Source of the DNA: Streptomyces sp. DI166
GTDB lineage: Bacteria; Actinomycetota; Actinomycetes; Streptomycetales; Streptomycetaceae
Direction: 5' to 3'
Assembly (NCBI RefSeq): GCF_900091315.1
Contig: NZ_FLSP01000026.1
Coordinates: 30,350-94,349, forward strand
DNA: 64,000 nt
A program made the translations under genes and the position numbers. This document shows positions 6,932 through 16,300 of this stretch, piece by piece; the stretch's first letter is position 1; each line of letters starts with the position of its first letter. The notes beneath the pieces are model-generated. The model was not told where the DNA came from and did not search any database. It saw only the letters and a program-made list of their open reading frames with translations.

Positions 6932-8179
6932 ATGGGCGTCGCCCCTGCCCCGTCCCGCACCGTCCCGCAGCTCCCGCCGTCCGGCCCGTCCGGCCCGCCC
7001 CGGTTCGACCGCGCGCACTGGCTGCACGTGGCGCGCGAGACGGCGGACGACCTGGCCACGGACGCGGTGGCCAGGGAGCAGGCGGGCAAGGCGCCCTTCG
7101 ACGAGGTGTCCCGGCTGCGCGAGGCGGACCTGCTGACCCTGCTGGTCCCGGCCGGGTCCGGGGGCGGCGGCGCCGACTGGGACACCGCCCTGGCGGTGGT
7201 CCGGGAGATCGCCACCGCCGACGCGGCCATCGGCCAGCTCCTGGGCTGTCACTACGTCCTGGCGTACGCCGCCCGGCTGTTGGCCGAGCCGGGGTCCGCC
7301 GAGCACATCGAGCGCCGGTCGGCGGCCGGGCAGTGGTGCTGGGGCGGTGGCGTCGGCCGCCAGGAGCCGCGGCTGGCGCTGGTCAGGTCCGGCGACGGGT
7401 ACGTCCTCAACGGCCGGCAGAGCTACAGCACCGGCGTGCTGGTCGCCGACCGGCTGGCGGTACGCGCCGTGTCCGCCGACACCGGTGAACCCCTCGCGGT
7501 CGTCGTCGACCCGGCCGGGCCGGGCGTGCGGATCGACAACGATGCCGACCCCTTCGGCCAGCGCCTCGCGGCCGGGGGAAGCGTGGAGTTCGACGGCGTC
7601 CGGCTGGGCTCCGACGACGTACTCGGCCCGCTCTCCGCCGACGAGGACGTCCTGTCCCCGGCCGCCTCGCTGGCCGCCCCGCTCGGCCGGCTCGTCTCGG
7701 TCCACCTGCGCCTCGGGATCGCGGAGGGCGTGCTGGGCGAGGCCCGCGAATACAGCAGGGCCGGTCACTCCCCCTGGCACCCGGAGTGGCCCGCCGGTTC
7801 ACCGCAGGACCCGCAGACCCTGGCCGCCTACGGCGAACTCACCGTTCTCACCCGGTCCGCCTCCGCGCTGGCCGCCGAGGCGGTGGCGGCCCTGGAGAAC
7901 GGGCTGCGCGCCGGGCCGGGCCTGACCTACGACGACTGCGCGGAGGTCTCGATCCTGGTGGCGGTCGCCGAGGCCGCCGCGGCCCGCGCCGCCCACGAGT
8001 CCACGGCGCGCGCCCTGGACATCATCGGCGCCCGCTCGGCCTCCGCCCGCCTGGGCCTGGACCGGTTCTGGCGCAACGCCCGCACCCACACCCTGTACGA
8101 ACCCGTCGCCCACCGGCTGCGGGATGTCGGCGACTACTTCCTCAACGGGGCGCACCCGGCGTTCAAGTTGCCGGTATAG
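6932..8179 (+). CDS. SfnB/DszC-like flavin-dependent monooxygenase (acyl-CoA dehydrogenase fold)
   Basis: The 415-residue product has the acyl-CoA dehydrogenase fold seen in SfnB and DszC. These two-component enzymes use reduced flavin to oxidise sulfur compounds rather than acyl-CoA. Visible parts are the N-terminal helical domain, the central WGGGVGR and YSTGVLVADRLAV strands, and a C-terminal helical domain with DIIGARSASARLGLDRFWRNARTHTLYEP, the DszC/SfnB-type ending. The usual catalytic Glu of true acyl-CoA dehydrogenases is not apparent. TAGGAG 8 bases before ATG 6932 decides the start. The FMNH2 donor would be the SsuE-type reductase at 4730. An unrelated flavin hydroxylase is a possible alternative. 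Confidence 0.8.
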   Translation: MGVAPAPSRTVPQLPPSGPSGPPRFDRAHWLHVARETADDLATDAVAREQAGKAPFDEVSRLREADLLTLLVPAGSGGGGADWDTALAVVREIATADAAIGQLLGCHYVLAYAARLLAEPGSAEHIERRSAAGQWCWGGGVGRQEPRLALVRSGDGYVLNGRQSYSTGVLVADRLAVRAVSADTGEPLAVVVDPAGPGVRIDNDADPFGQRLAAGGSVEFDGVRLGSDDVLGPLSADEDVLSPAASLAAPLGRLVSVHLRLGIAEGVLGEAREYSRAGHSPWHPEWPAGSPQDPQTLAAYGELTVLTRSASALAAEAVAALENGLRAGPGLTYDDCAEVSILVAVAEAAAARAAHESTARALDIIGARSASARLGLDRFWRNARTHTLYEPVAHRLRDVGDYFLNGAHPAFKLPV

Positions 8180-8343
8180 GCCGCCCGTTCGCCGGAACGG
8201 CTCTCCCCTTTTCACCTGCGGTTTCTCACCTCATGAGATCAAGCCGTCCAACATCTGAACAACCCCTTGGGGCAAGGGCCGCCGTCTGCCACGATCCCTA
8301 GCAACCAGGTAGGAAAACTAGGAATCGATGGGGGGACACAGCC

Positions 8344-8445
8344 ATGGGCACTTCCGTGCGCGTCCGGCTGGCGACACCCCTGCTGACCTCTCGCCGCCAC
8401 ATCGACTTCCTGCGGACGTCGAGCGCGATCTGTCGACCCTTCTGA
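8344..8445 (+). CDS. sulfur-type leader peptide 3 (33 residues) ahead of ssuABC
   Basis: The 33-codon frame contains LTSRRHIDFLRTSSAIC followed by three residues and TGA. It matches the other two leader peptides in the R-x-H-I-D-F core and the S-S-A-x-C end. GGGGGA lies 7-12 bases before ATG 8344; a GTG at 8356 would also fit. The stop is 53 bases before the ssuA start. TAGGAAAACTAGGAA (8312-8326), related to the inverted repeat at 6166, lies just upstream. The inferred role is cysteine-responsive attenuation of the sulfonate ABC transporter operon. Confidence 0.8.
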   Translation: MGTSVRVRLATPLLTSRRHIDFLRTSSAICRPF

Positions 8446-8498
8446 GGTCCTTCGCCCGACGTACCCCTTGTTCCACCTGACTTCGAGAGGACACCTCT

Positions 8499-9608
8499 GT
8501 GTCTGCCGCACGACCGCTCACCACCCTGCGTGCCATCGCCGCGATAGCGGCCCTCCCCCTCCTGCTCACCGCTTGCGGCTACGGTTCCGACAACGACGAC
8601 GACCCCAAGCAGGCCCAGGTCGCCGCAGACGCCAAGAAGCTCTCGGTCGACGAGGTGCGGATCGGCTACTTCCCGAACCTGACGCACGCCACCGCCCTGG
8701 TCGGCGTCCAGGAGGGCATCCTGCAGAAGGAACTGGGCGGCACCAAGATCTCGCCGTCCACCTTCAACGCCGGCCCCTCCGAGATCGAGGCGCTGAACTC
8801 GGGGTCCATCGACATCGGGTGGATCGGCCCGTCCCCGTCCATCAACGGCTACACCAAGTCCAACGGCGAGAACCTGCGGATCGTCTCCGGCTCGGCCTCC
8901 GGCGGCGTGAAGCTGGTGGTCAACCCCAAGAAGGTCAAGTCCCTCAAGGACCTCAAGGGCAAGAAGATCGCCACCCCGCAGCTCGGCAACACCCAGGACG
9001 TGGCCTTCCTCAACTGGATCGCCGAGCAGGGCTGGAAGGTCGACGCGCAGAGCGGCCGGGGCGATGTGTCCGTGGTCCGCACCGACAACAAGGTGACCCC
9101 GGACGCCTACAAGTCCGGCTCCATCGACGGCGCCTGGGTGCCCGAGCCGACCGCGTCCAAGCTGATCGCGGACGGCGCGAAGGTACTGCTGAACGAGGCC
9201 GAGGACCTGTGGCCGGACAAGAAGTTCGTGATCACGAACATCATCGTGTCCCAGAAGTTCCTCAAGGAGCACCCGGACGTGGTGGAGGCCGTGCTGCGCG
9301 GCTCGGTAAAGACCAACGCGTGGATCACCGCCAACCCCGACCAGGCCAAGGCCTCCGCCAACAAGGCGCTTGAGGGCCTGACCGGCAAGGCGCTGCCCAC
9401 CGAGATCCTCGACCCGGCCTGGGAGTCGATCACCTTCCTCAACGACCCGCTGGCCTCGACCCTCGACACGCAGGCGCAGTACGCCGTGAAGGCCGGCCTG
9501 CTGGAGGAGCCCAACCTCAAGGGCATCTACGACCTCGCCCCGCTCAACAAGGTCCTCAAGGCCGAGGGCGAGCCCGAGGTCGACGACGCCGGTCTCGGCG
9601 TCAAGTAG
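8499..9608 (+). CDS. ssuA: aliphatic sulfonate ABC transporter, substrate-binding lipoprotein
   Basis: This is the extracytoplasmic binding protein that captures aliphatic sulfonates for SsuBC. Residues 1-25 form a lipoprotein signal peptide with lipobox LTAC and acceptor Cys26. The mature domain has the SsuA/TauA/NMT1 fold: VRIGYFPNLTHATALVG, GSIDIGWIGPSPSINGY, LKGKKIATPQLGNTQDVAFLNWI, and DGAWVPEPTASKL. The 369-residue length is typical. GTG 8499 follows GAGAGG by 8 bases. It is the first gene of ssuABC, behind leader peptide 3. The binding-pocket residues do not let me separate alkanesulfonate from taurine or sulfate-ester specificity. Confidence 0.9.
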   Translation: MSAARPLTTLRAIAAIAALPLLLTACGYGSDNDDDPKQAQVAADAKKLSVDEVRIGYFPNLTHATALVGVQEGILQKELGGTKISPSTFNAGPSEIEALNSGSIDIGWIGPSPSINGYTKSNGENLRIVSGSASGGVKLVVNPKKVKSLKDLKGKKIATPQLGNTQDVAFLNWIAEQGWKVDAQSGRGDVSVVRTDNKVTPDAYKSGSIDGAWVPEPTASKLIADGAKVLLNEAEDLWPDKKFVITNIIVSQKFLKEHPDVVEAVLRGSVKTNAWITANPDQAKASANKALEGLTGKALPTEILDPAWESITFLNDPLASTLDTQAQYAVKAGLLEEPNLKGIYDLAPLNKVLKAEGEPEVDDAGLGVK

Positions 9609-9642
9609 CGGATCCCGTCGAGTTTCCCAGGAGGTGACGACC

Positions 9643-10431
9643 ATGGCCACCACGATCGCCAAGGCCGCCGAGGGCGGCACAGCGACCGCGCACGCCGCGC
9701 GTATCGAGCACGTCTCGAAGTCCTTCGCGGGCCCCGCGGGGCAGCAGCTCGTCCTCGACGACATCACCCTCGATGTCGCACCGGGCGAGTTCGTCACCCT
9801 CCTGGGAGCCTCGGGCTGCGGCAAGTCGACGCTGCTGAACCTGGTCGCGGGCCTGGACAAGCCCAGCGCGGGCAGCATCAGCACGGACGGGCGTCCGGCG
9901 CTGATGTTCCAGGAGCACGCCCTGTTCCCGTGGCTGACCGCGGGCAAGAACATCGAACTCGCCCTGAAACTGCGGGGCGTACCGAAGGCCGAGCGGCGCG
10001 GGCGGGCCGAGGAGCTGCTGGAGCTGGTCCGCCTGCACGGCGCGTACGGCAAGCGGGTGCACGAACTGTCCGGCGGTATGCGCCAGCGGGTCGCGCTGGC
10101 CCGTGCGCTCGCCCAGGACAGCAAGCTGCTGTTGATGGACGAGCCGTTCGCGGCGCTGGATGCGATCACGCGGGATGTGCTGCACGACGAGCTGACGAGG
10201 ATCTGGCGCGAGACCGGCCTGTCGGTGCTGTTCGTCACCCACAACGTGCGTGAGGCCGTGCGCCTGGCCCAGCGGGTGGTGCTGCTGTCCTCCCGGCCCG
10301 GGCGTATCGCCCGGGAGTGGACGGTCGGGATCGCCCATCCGCGCCGTATCGAGGACAGTGCGGTCGCCGAGCTGTCCGTCGAGATCACCGAAGAACTGCG
10401 TGGGGAGATCCGCCGCCATGGCCAGCACTGA
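9643..10431 (+). CDS. ssuB: aliphatic sulfonate ABC transporter, ATP-binding subunit
   Basis: This is the ATPase of the sulfonate importer, on the cytoplasmic face of the membrane. It is 262 residues with Walker A GASGCGKST, Q-loop QEHALFPW, signature LSGGMRQRVALARAL, Walker B LLLMDEPF and H-loop VTHNVREAV, all intact. A perfect AGGAGG 8 bases upstream selects ATG 9643 over the in-frame GTG at 9634. It starts 34 bases after ssuA and overlaps ssuC by 14 bases, so translation is coupled. Confidence 0.92.
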   Translation: MATTIAKAAEGGTATAHAARIEHVSKSFAGPAGQQLVLDDITLDVAPGEFVTLLGASGCGKSTLLNLVAGLDKPSAGSISTDGRPALMFQEHALFPWLTAGKNIELALKLRGVPKAERRGRAEELLELVRLHGAYGKRVHELSGGMRQRVALARALAQDSKLLLMDEPFAALDAITRDVLHDELTRIWRETGLSVLFVTHNVREAVRLAQRVVLLSSRPGRIAREWTVGIAHPRRIEDSAVAELSVEITEELRGEIRRHGQH

Positions 10432-11305
10432 CACCACCGCCAAGGACGGCACCGACCTCGCCGGCCTGGAAGCGGGCCTCGACGCCCTGGACGCCGTCAC
10501 CACCACCCGCACCCCCCTGCGCGAAACCCTCCTCCGCAAGGTCCTGCCCCCCATCACCGCTGTCGCGCTGGTGCTGGCGGTGTGGCAGCTGCTGGTGTGG
10601 CTGGAGGTCGCCCCCTCCTACAAGCTGCCCTCCCCCGGCGCGGTCTGGGAGGAGGTCCGCACCGCCTGGCTCCAGGGCACGCTGCTGGACTACATCTGGA
10701 CCAGCGTCTCGCGCGGCCTGCTCGGCTTCCTCTTCGCGCTCGCCATCGGCACCCCCCTCGGCCTGATCGTCGCCCGGGTGAGGTTCGTGCGCGCCGCGAT
10801 CGGGCCGATCCTGTCCGGCCTGCAGTCCCTGCCCTCGGTCGCCTGGGTGCCCCCGGCGGTGATCTGGCTCGGCCTGAACGACTCGATGATGTTCGCCGTC
10901 ATCCTCCTCGGCGCCGTCCCGTCCATCGCCAACGGCCTGGTCGCCGGCATCGACCAGATCCCGCCGCTGTTCCTGCGCGCCGGACGCACCCTGGGCGCCA
11001 CCGGACTCAAGGGCGCCCGGCACATCGTCATGCCCGCCGCCCTGCCCGGCTACCTCGCCGGACTCAAGCAGGGCTGGGCGTTCTCCTGGCGCTCCCTGAT
11101 GGCCGCCGAGATCATCGCCTCCTCCCCCGACCTCGGCGTCGGACTGGGACAGCTCCTGGAGAACGGCCGCAACAACGCCAGCATGTCCCAGGTCTTCCTC
11201 GCCATCCTCCTCATCCTCCTCGTCGGCATCGCCATCGACCTGCTCATCTTCAGCCCCCTCGAACGCCGCGTCCTGCTCAGCCGCGGCCTGCTGGTCAAAA
11301 GCTGA
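10418..11305 (+). CDS. ssuC: aliphatic sulfonate ABC transporter, permease subunit
   Basis: This is the inner-membrane channel subunit of the sulfonate importer. The 295-residue protein has about six transmembrane segments and the BPD_transp_1 signature; the EAA-type coupling loop is visible as RAGRTLGATGLKGARHIVMPAALPG, cut here by position to residues about 195-220. ATG 10418 lies inside the end of ssuB, a 14-base overlap with AGGAG-like GGGGAG upstream. It is the last gene of the ssu unit; a palindromic element at 11370-11386 separates it from the SPW gene. Confidence 0.9.
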   Translation: MASTDTTAKDGTDLAGLEAGLDALDAVTTTRTPLRETLLRKVLPPITAVALVLAVWQLLVWLEVAPSYKLPSPGAVWEEVRTAWLQGTLLDYIWTSVSRGLLGFLFALAIGTPLGLIVARVRFVRAAIGPILSGLQSLPSVAWVPPAVIWLGLNDSMMFAVILLGAVPSIANGLVAGIDQIPPLFLRAGRTLGATGLKGARHIVMPAALPGYLAGLKQGWAFSWRSLMAAEIIASSPDLGVGLGQLLENGRNNASMSQVFLAILLILLVGIAIDLLIFSPLERRVLLSRGLLVKS

Positions 11306-11369
11306 GACGGCATGGGTCTGATTCGCGCTGTGACCTCTACACATAAGGACCAAATAAGCGCAGAATGCT

Positions 11370-11386
11370 GGTAAGCGGCGCTTACC
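11370..11386. promoter_or_regulatory. inverted repeat GGTAAGC-N3-GCTTACC upstream of the SPW gene
   Basis: A perfect 7+7 inverted repeat with a 3-base centre lies 53 bases before ATG 11439. The short spacer and AT-containing arms suit a TetR/MarR-like operator better than a terminator, but a stem-loop ending the ssu transcript cannot be excluded. Confidence 0.45.
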
Positions 11387-11438
11387 CGCACAACCGCACC
11401 AGACGCGGTCAGGCCCTGCTAGTCAAAGGAGACGAGTC

Positions 11439-11879
11439 ATGGCCAACGTCTCGCCCACCAGAGGTGACATAACGAGCCACCCGGATGCCATGGAAATGCG
11501 GGAACGGTACGCCCGCATGCTCGGCGGTCGTGATGTGGCGCTCATGGACGGACCGGTGTTCCTGCTCGGTCTGTACTGCGCCGTATCCCCGTGGATCGTC
11601 CACTACACGACCAGCCAGCCGGACCTCGTCCCGCACAACCTGGTCATCGGGATCGCGATCGCCCTGCTCGCCCTGGGGTTCACCCGGGCTCCGGAGCGCA
11701 TGTACGGCCTGAGCTGGGCCATGTGCGCGCTGGGCGTCTGGATGATCGTGTCGCCGTGGATCGTCGGCGACAGCCCCGACGCGGGCGTGGTGTGGAACAA
11801 CATCATCATCGGCGCGCTGGCGCTGATCCTCGGGCTGATGTGCGCCGGTACGGCGGCGAAGAGCGCCCCGAGGCCGTAG
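11439..11879 (+). CDS. SPW-repeat membrane protein
   Basis: The 146-residue integral membrane protein contains two SPW repeats (SPWIVHY near residue 48 and SPWIVGD near residue 108). Each follows a hydrophobic segment, giving four predicted transmembrane helices. SPW proteins are common in actinobacteria and proteobacteria and their function is not established. AAGGAG lies about 9 bases before ATG 11439. The N-terminal 30 residues are polar and cytosolic in appearance. It ends at a strong hairpin shared with the convergent phosphotransferase gene. Confidence 0.85.
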   Translation: MANVSPTRGDITSHPDAMEMRERYARMLGGRDVALMDGPVFLLGLYCAVSPWIVHYTTSQPDLVPHNLVIGIAIALLALGFTRAPERMYGLSWAMCALGVWMIVSPWIVGDSPDAGVVWNNIIIGALALILGLMCAGTAAKSAPRP

Positions 11880-11921
11880 GAGCCACGAAGTGATCGGAAA
11901 CGAGAGGTAGAAGGAGGAGAC

Positions 11922-11954
11922 GCCGGCCGGCCCAGGCACCCGGGACCGGCCGGC
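11922..11954. terminator. convergent hairpin after the SPW gene
   Basis: GCCGGCCGG at 11922-11930 pairs perfectly with CCGGCCGGC at 11946-11954; CCC/GGG can extend pairing into the 15-base loop. It lies between two convergent genes. Confidence 0.65.
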
Positions 11955-11969
11955 TCCACATGCCCGGGG

Positions 11970-12686
11970 TCACCCGAGCCGACCGCGGTGCCGGGCGACC
12001 CACTCGTACGCGGCCCGCACCTCCTCCACGACGCCGCGGTCCCGCAGCCCGACCATGGCCGCCTCGCCCCGCCCGGCCCCGGCCGCGATCCCCCGCCAGC
12101 AGCGGTCCTGCCACCACAGGACGGTGTCGACCAGCCCGTCGAGGTCCGCCGCGCCGTACGCGTCACGGACCAGCGCGATCCGCCGGCCCGCCTCGGGCAC
12201 ATCGGTGACGCCCGGGCCGAGGTCCAGGTACTGCCAGCACACATGGGCGATGTCGTGCACGCGCTCGCCCGGCGCGGCGAGGTCCCAGTCGATGAAGGCC
12301 CTCGGCCGCCCGTGCCGGTCGTACACGGTGTTCTTGGGCGCCAGGTCGTTGTGGCAGACCACGTCGGCGTCACCGGCGAGCGGGGTGCCGTGGGTCAGGT
12401 CGTGGAACTCGCGCACCATGCGGGCGATCCGGGTCAGTGCCTCGTCCGTGCGGACGGCGGCCCGCTCGCCGGCGCTCAGCGCCGCCCGCCCCTCGATGTG
12501 GCCGAGCGTCTCCCGCCCCTGGTCGTCGGTGCCGAGGAAGCGCGGGGCGCCGGGCCAGCCGTGCCGTTCGAAGTGAGCCAGCAGGCTGTGCACGTACGGC
12601 ACTCGCGGCGAGGGGGTGCGCCGCACCGTGGCGCCCACCCGTACGACCTGGTTGACGGCTCCGCCGTCCAGAAAGTGCTCCGCCAC
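11970..12686 (-). CDS. aminoglycoside phosphotransferase-family (APH fold) protein
   Basis: A kinase-fold protein of the APH/choline-kinase family. Visible motifs are the catalytic loop CHNDLAPKNTVY (HxDxxxxN form) and the metal-binding FIDWDLAAPG, with VVRVGATVRR at the N-terminal strand. GTG 12686 gives 238 residues and begins at the family-like VAEHFLDGGAVNQVV. An alternative ATG at 12776 adds 30 residues, but it would overlap the start codon of the divergent deaminase gene and lacks a ribosome site. Members phosphorylate small hydroxylated molecules, and true antibiotic resistance cannot be inferred from sequence alone. Confidence 0.82.
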   Translation of the reverse strand: MAEHFLDGGAVNQVVRVGATVRRTPSPRVPYVHSLLAHFERHGWPGAPRFLGTDDQGRETLGHIEGRAALSAGERAAVRTDEALTRIARMVREFHDLTHGTPLAGDADVVCHNDLAPKNTVYDRHGRPRAFIDWDLAAPGERVHDIAHVCWQYLDLGPGVTDVPEAGRRIALVRDAYGAADLDGLVDTVLWWQDRCWRGIAAGAGRGEAAMVGLRDRGVVEEVRAAYEWVARHRGRLG

Positions 12687-12774
12687 CCGGCCGAGTATCC
12701 CAGCCGCGCCGCCGGGGGTGCCGAGCGTAAGGTGCGGGAGAAGATCACCCGAGTCGGAAAGGGGCGTACCCGTC

Positions 12775-13257
12775 ATGGTCGTCCAGGAGTCCGAGCTGAC
12801 TTATCTGCGGCGCTGTGTGGAGCTGGCCGCGCAGGCGCTGGAGGCCGGGGACGAACCGTTCGGGTCGGTGCTCGTGTCCGAGGGCGCCGTCCTTGCCGAG
12901 GACCACAACCGGGTCGCCTCCGGCGACCGCACCCGGCACCCGGAGTTCGAGCTGGCGCGCTGGTCGGCGGCGCATCTCACGCCCGAGCAGCGGGCGGCGG
13001 CCACCGTCTACACCTCCGGCGAGCACTGTCCGATGTGCGCGGCCGCCCATGCCTGGGTGGGCCTCGGCCGCATCGTGTACGTGGCCTCCTCCGCCCAGCT
13101 GTCCGCCTGGCTGACCGAGTTGGGCGCGCCCGCCGCGCCGGTGCGGCCACTGCCGGTCAACGACATCGCACCCGGCGTGGTCGTCGAGGGCCCGGTGCCC
13201 GAACTGACCGACGAGGTACGCGCGCTGCACGTCCGCTTCCACCAGCGGCAGGCCTGA
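12775..13257 (+). CDS. nucleoside deaminase (cytidine/deoxycytidylate deaminase fold)
   Basis: The 160-residue zinc hydrolase has the CDA fold. The zinc-binding triad is visible as HPEFE (the His-x-Glu site, with Pro in the middle) and HCPMCAAAH (the two Cys ligands). EPFGSVLV and EDHNRV near the N terminus are typical of guanine/cytosine or tRNA-adenosine-like deaminases. It probably deaminates a free base or nucleoside. The start ATG 12775 follows GGAAAGGGG at a slightly long distance. It is divergent from the phosphotransferase gene and followed after 78 bases by the large c-di-GMP gene. Confidence 0.83.
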   Translation: MVVQESELTYLRRCVELAAQALEAGDEPFGSVLVSEGAVLAEDHNRVASGDRTRHPEFELARWSAAHLTPEQRAAATVYTSGEHCPMCAAAHAWVGLGRIVYVASSAQLSAWLTELGAPAAPVRPLPVNDIAPGVVVEGPVPELTDEVRALHVRFHQRQA

Positions 13258-13335
13258 GCACGACGTCGCTCCCGCCGAGATGCAGGGGCCGGTCGGCGCT
13301 GCCTACGATCGGTAAAGGCCCCGGCCGGGGAGGCG

Positions 13336-16300
13336 ATGCTCTTGCAACCCGCTCAGCGCCTCGCGGTTGCCCTGGTGACATCGGTCGCGGTCGCCACGGT
13401 CGTCTACATGGCGGTACCCGTGACCCACACCCCGATGTGGGCGCTGATCGGTCTGATGGGCGTCGGTGCCGTTCTCATCGGGGTCCGGCTCAACCGCCCC
13501 GCCCATCGCTGGCCGTGGTGGGTGCTCGCGGCCGGACTGCTCGCCTTCATCACCGGGGACACCTACTACAACGCGATGGAGGAGTACTTCGGCGCCTCCA
13601 ACCCGTTCCCCTCCCCCGCCGACGCCTTCTACCTCGTCTGTTACGTCCTCTTCGCGATCGGCCTGTCCGGGCTGGTGCGCTACCGCTGGGCCGGCCACGA
13701 CCTGCCGAGCCTGCTGGACGCGCTGATCTTCACTGCCGCGCTCGGCCTGCCGGTCTGGGTCTATCTGGTGGAGCCGCTGACCGAGATCGAGGGGCTGACC
13801 TGGGAGCAGCGGGCGATCAGCATCGCCTATCCGCTCGGCGACGTCCTGGTGCTGGCCCTCCTGGTCCGCCTGCTCGCGCCCAACCCGCTGGAGGGGCCCA
13901 ACCGCTCGGTGCAGTTGCTGGTCGTCGGCACCCTGACACTGCTCTGCTTCGACATCGCCTACGGCATCCTCCAGCTCAACGACCTGTGGCAGACCCGCAC
14001 GATCCTCGACACCGGGTGGGTCGTCTTCTACACGGCCTGGGGCCTGGCCGCGCTCAACCCGGCCATGGTCGAGCTGACCGCCTCCGTGCCCACGCGCGCC
14101 TCCCTCCTCCCGCCCACCCGCCGTCTGATGATGCTCGCCCTGGCGACCCTGATCGCCCCGGCGGTGCTCCTGCACGCGGCCGCGCGCGGCACCATGCACG
14201 ACGCCGCCGCCATCGCCGCCTTCTCGGCGGCACTGTTCCTGCTGGTCATCCTGCGGCTGTCGGTGATGGTGGTGGCCCACCGCAAGGCGGTGGCCAGGGA
14301 GCTGGCGCTGCGCGGGGCGGCGGCGTCCCTGGTCTCGGCGTTCCGCAGCTCCGACGTGACCCGCTCCTGTGCGGACGGCGTGCAGACCCTGCTCGGGCCG
14401 ACCGTCCGGCACCGGACGCTGGTGCTCTCGGCCGAGGAGGCCACCGATCCGGTCCTGCGCAAGTCCCACGTGGTCGAACCGGCCGTGCTGGGGCCCGAAC
14501 TGGCCGCCCGGTTCGCCGGGCTGCCGTCCGTGCTGGTGTGTCCCATGACGCCACCCGACCGTCCGCCCGGCGGGGTGGCGGGCGCGCTGCTGGTGGCCGG
14601 TCCCGCCCGGCCGCTCGCCGAGACCCGCGGCTCGCTGGACATCCTCGCCTCGCACGCGGGGCTCGCCATGGAGCGGGTGATGCTGCGCCGGGAGGTGGTG
14701 CGCCGGGAGAGCGAGGCGTACTTCCGCACGCTGGTGCGCAACACCTCCGACGTCATCCTGATCGTGGAGAGGGACAACACCATCCGCTACGCGAGCCCTT
14801 CGGCGCGCGCCGTGTTCGGCACCGCGGACCTGGCCGGCAAGTCCCTCCCGGCGCTGGTGGACCCCCGGGACACGGAGCGGGCTACCCAGGCGCTGGCGTC
14901 GGTGCGCGAGGAGGAGTCGCGGGCCGGGCACGACCACTGGTGGGTGCGGCGCAGCGACGGCCATGTCGAGGTGGAGGTGCGGTGCACCAACTTCGTCTCC
15001 GAGCCCACCGTGGGCGGCCTGGTCGTGACCCTGCGGGACGTCACCGAGCAGCGGCGGCTCCAGCACGAGCTCACCCAGCGCGCCTTCCACGACTCGCTGA
15101 CTGGTCTGCCGAACCGCACCCTGCTGCTGGAGCGGATCGAGCGTGCCCTGCTGCGTGGCCGCCGCGAGTCGGCGCTGACCTGTCTGCTCTTCATCGACGT
15201 TGACGATTTCAAGCAGGTCAACGACACCCTCGGGCACTCCGCGGGTGACCGGCTGCTGGAGGCCGTGGGCTCACGGCTGTCCCGTACGCTGCGCCGCAGC
15301 GACACCGCGGCCCGGCTCGGCGGCGACGAGTTCGCCGTACTGATGGAGGACGCCCGGGAGCCGCTGGACGCCGAACTGCTCGCGGCGCAGGTGATCCAGG
15401 CGCTGTCGCGGCCGTTCCTGCTGAGCGAGGGGACGGTCACGGTGTCGGCGAGTGTCGGGGTGGCCACCGCGCGGGACAGCACCGACGCGGAGGAGCTGCT
15501 GCGCCACGCCGACCTCGCGCTGTACGCGGCGAAGGCGGCCGGCAAGCGGCAGTGGCGGCGCTTCCGGCAGCTGCTGCACACGCGCATGGTCGAGCGGCAC
15601 GATCTGCAGAGCAGGCTGGCCCGCGCGGTGGCCGAGGAGGAGTTCACGCTGCGCTACCAGCCGGTGGTGGACATCAGCGTCGGCCAGGTCGTCGGCTTCG
15701 AGGCGCTGGTGCGCTGGCCGGGCGCGCCGCGTCCGCCGATCCTGCCGGAGCAGTTCATCGGCCTGGCCGAGGAGACCGGGCACATCGGCGCGCTCGGGGC
15801 GTGGGTGCTGCGGAACGCGGTGCAGGACTTCGCGGGGCTGCAGCCGCTCACCCACAAGCGGGACGGGGCGCCGTTCATCAGCGTCAACGTCTCCGCCCGG
15901 CAGTTCCGGGACAGCACCTTCCTGGACCAGGTCGGCCGGGCCCTGCGCACCCCGGGGCTGGCGCCGGGCTCGCTCCAGCTGGAGCTGACCGAGACGGTGC
16001 TGCTGCGCCGGGACGCCCAGATCCAGTCGGTGCTGCACGCGCTCAAGGACCTGGACGTGCGGATCGCGGTGGACGACTTCGGCACCGGGTTCTCCTCGCT
16101 GCGCTATCTGCGGGACTTCCCCATCGACGTACTGAAGATCGACAAGTCCTTCATCGACGACATCACCCGGGACCCCCAGCAGGTCGCGCTGGTCGAGGGC
16201 ATTGTGCGGCTCGCGGAGACGCTGGGCCTGCAGGTGATCGCCGAGGGCATCGAGGACCCGGCCCAGCGGGATCTGCTGGCGGGCATGGGGTGCCGGCTGG

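Noticed and set aside
12687..12776. The ATG at 12776 as start of the phosphotransferase
   Set aside because: It would overlap the divergent deaminase start codon and lacks a ribosome site; family similarity begins at VAEHF.
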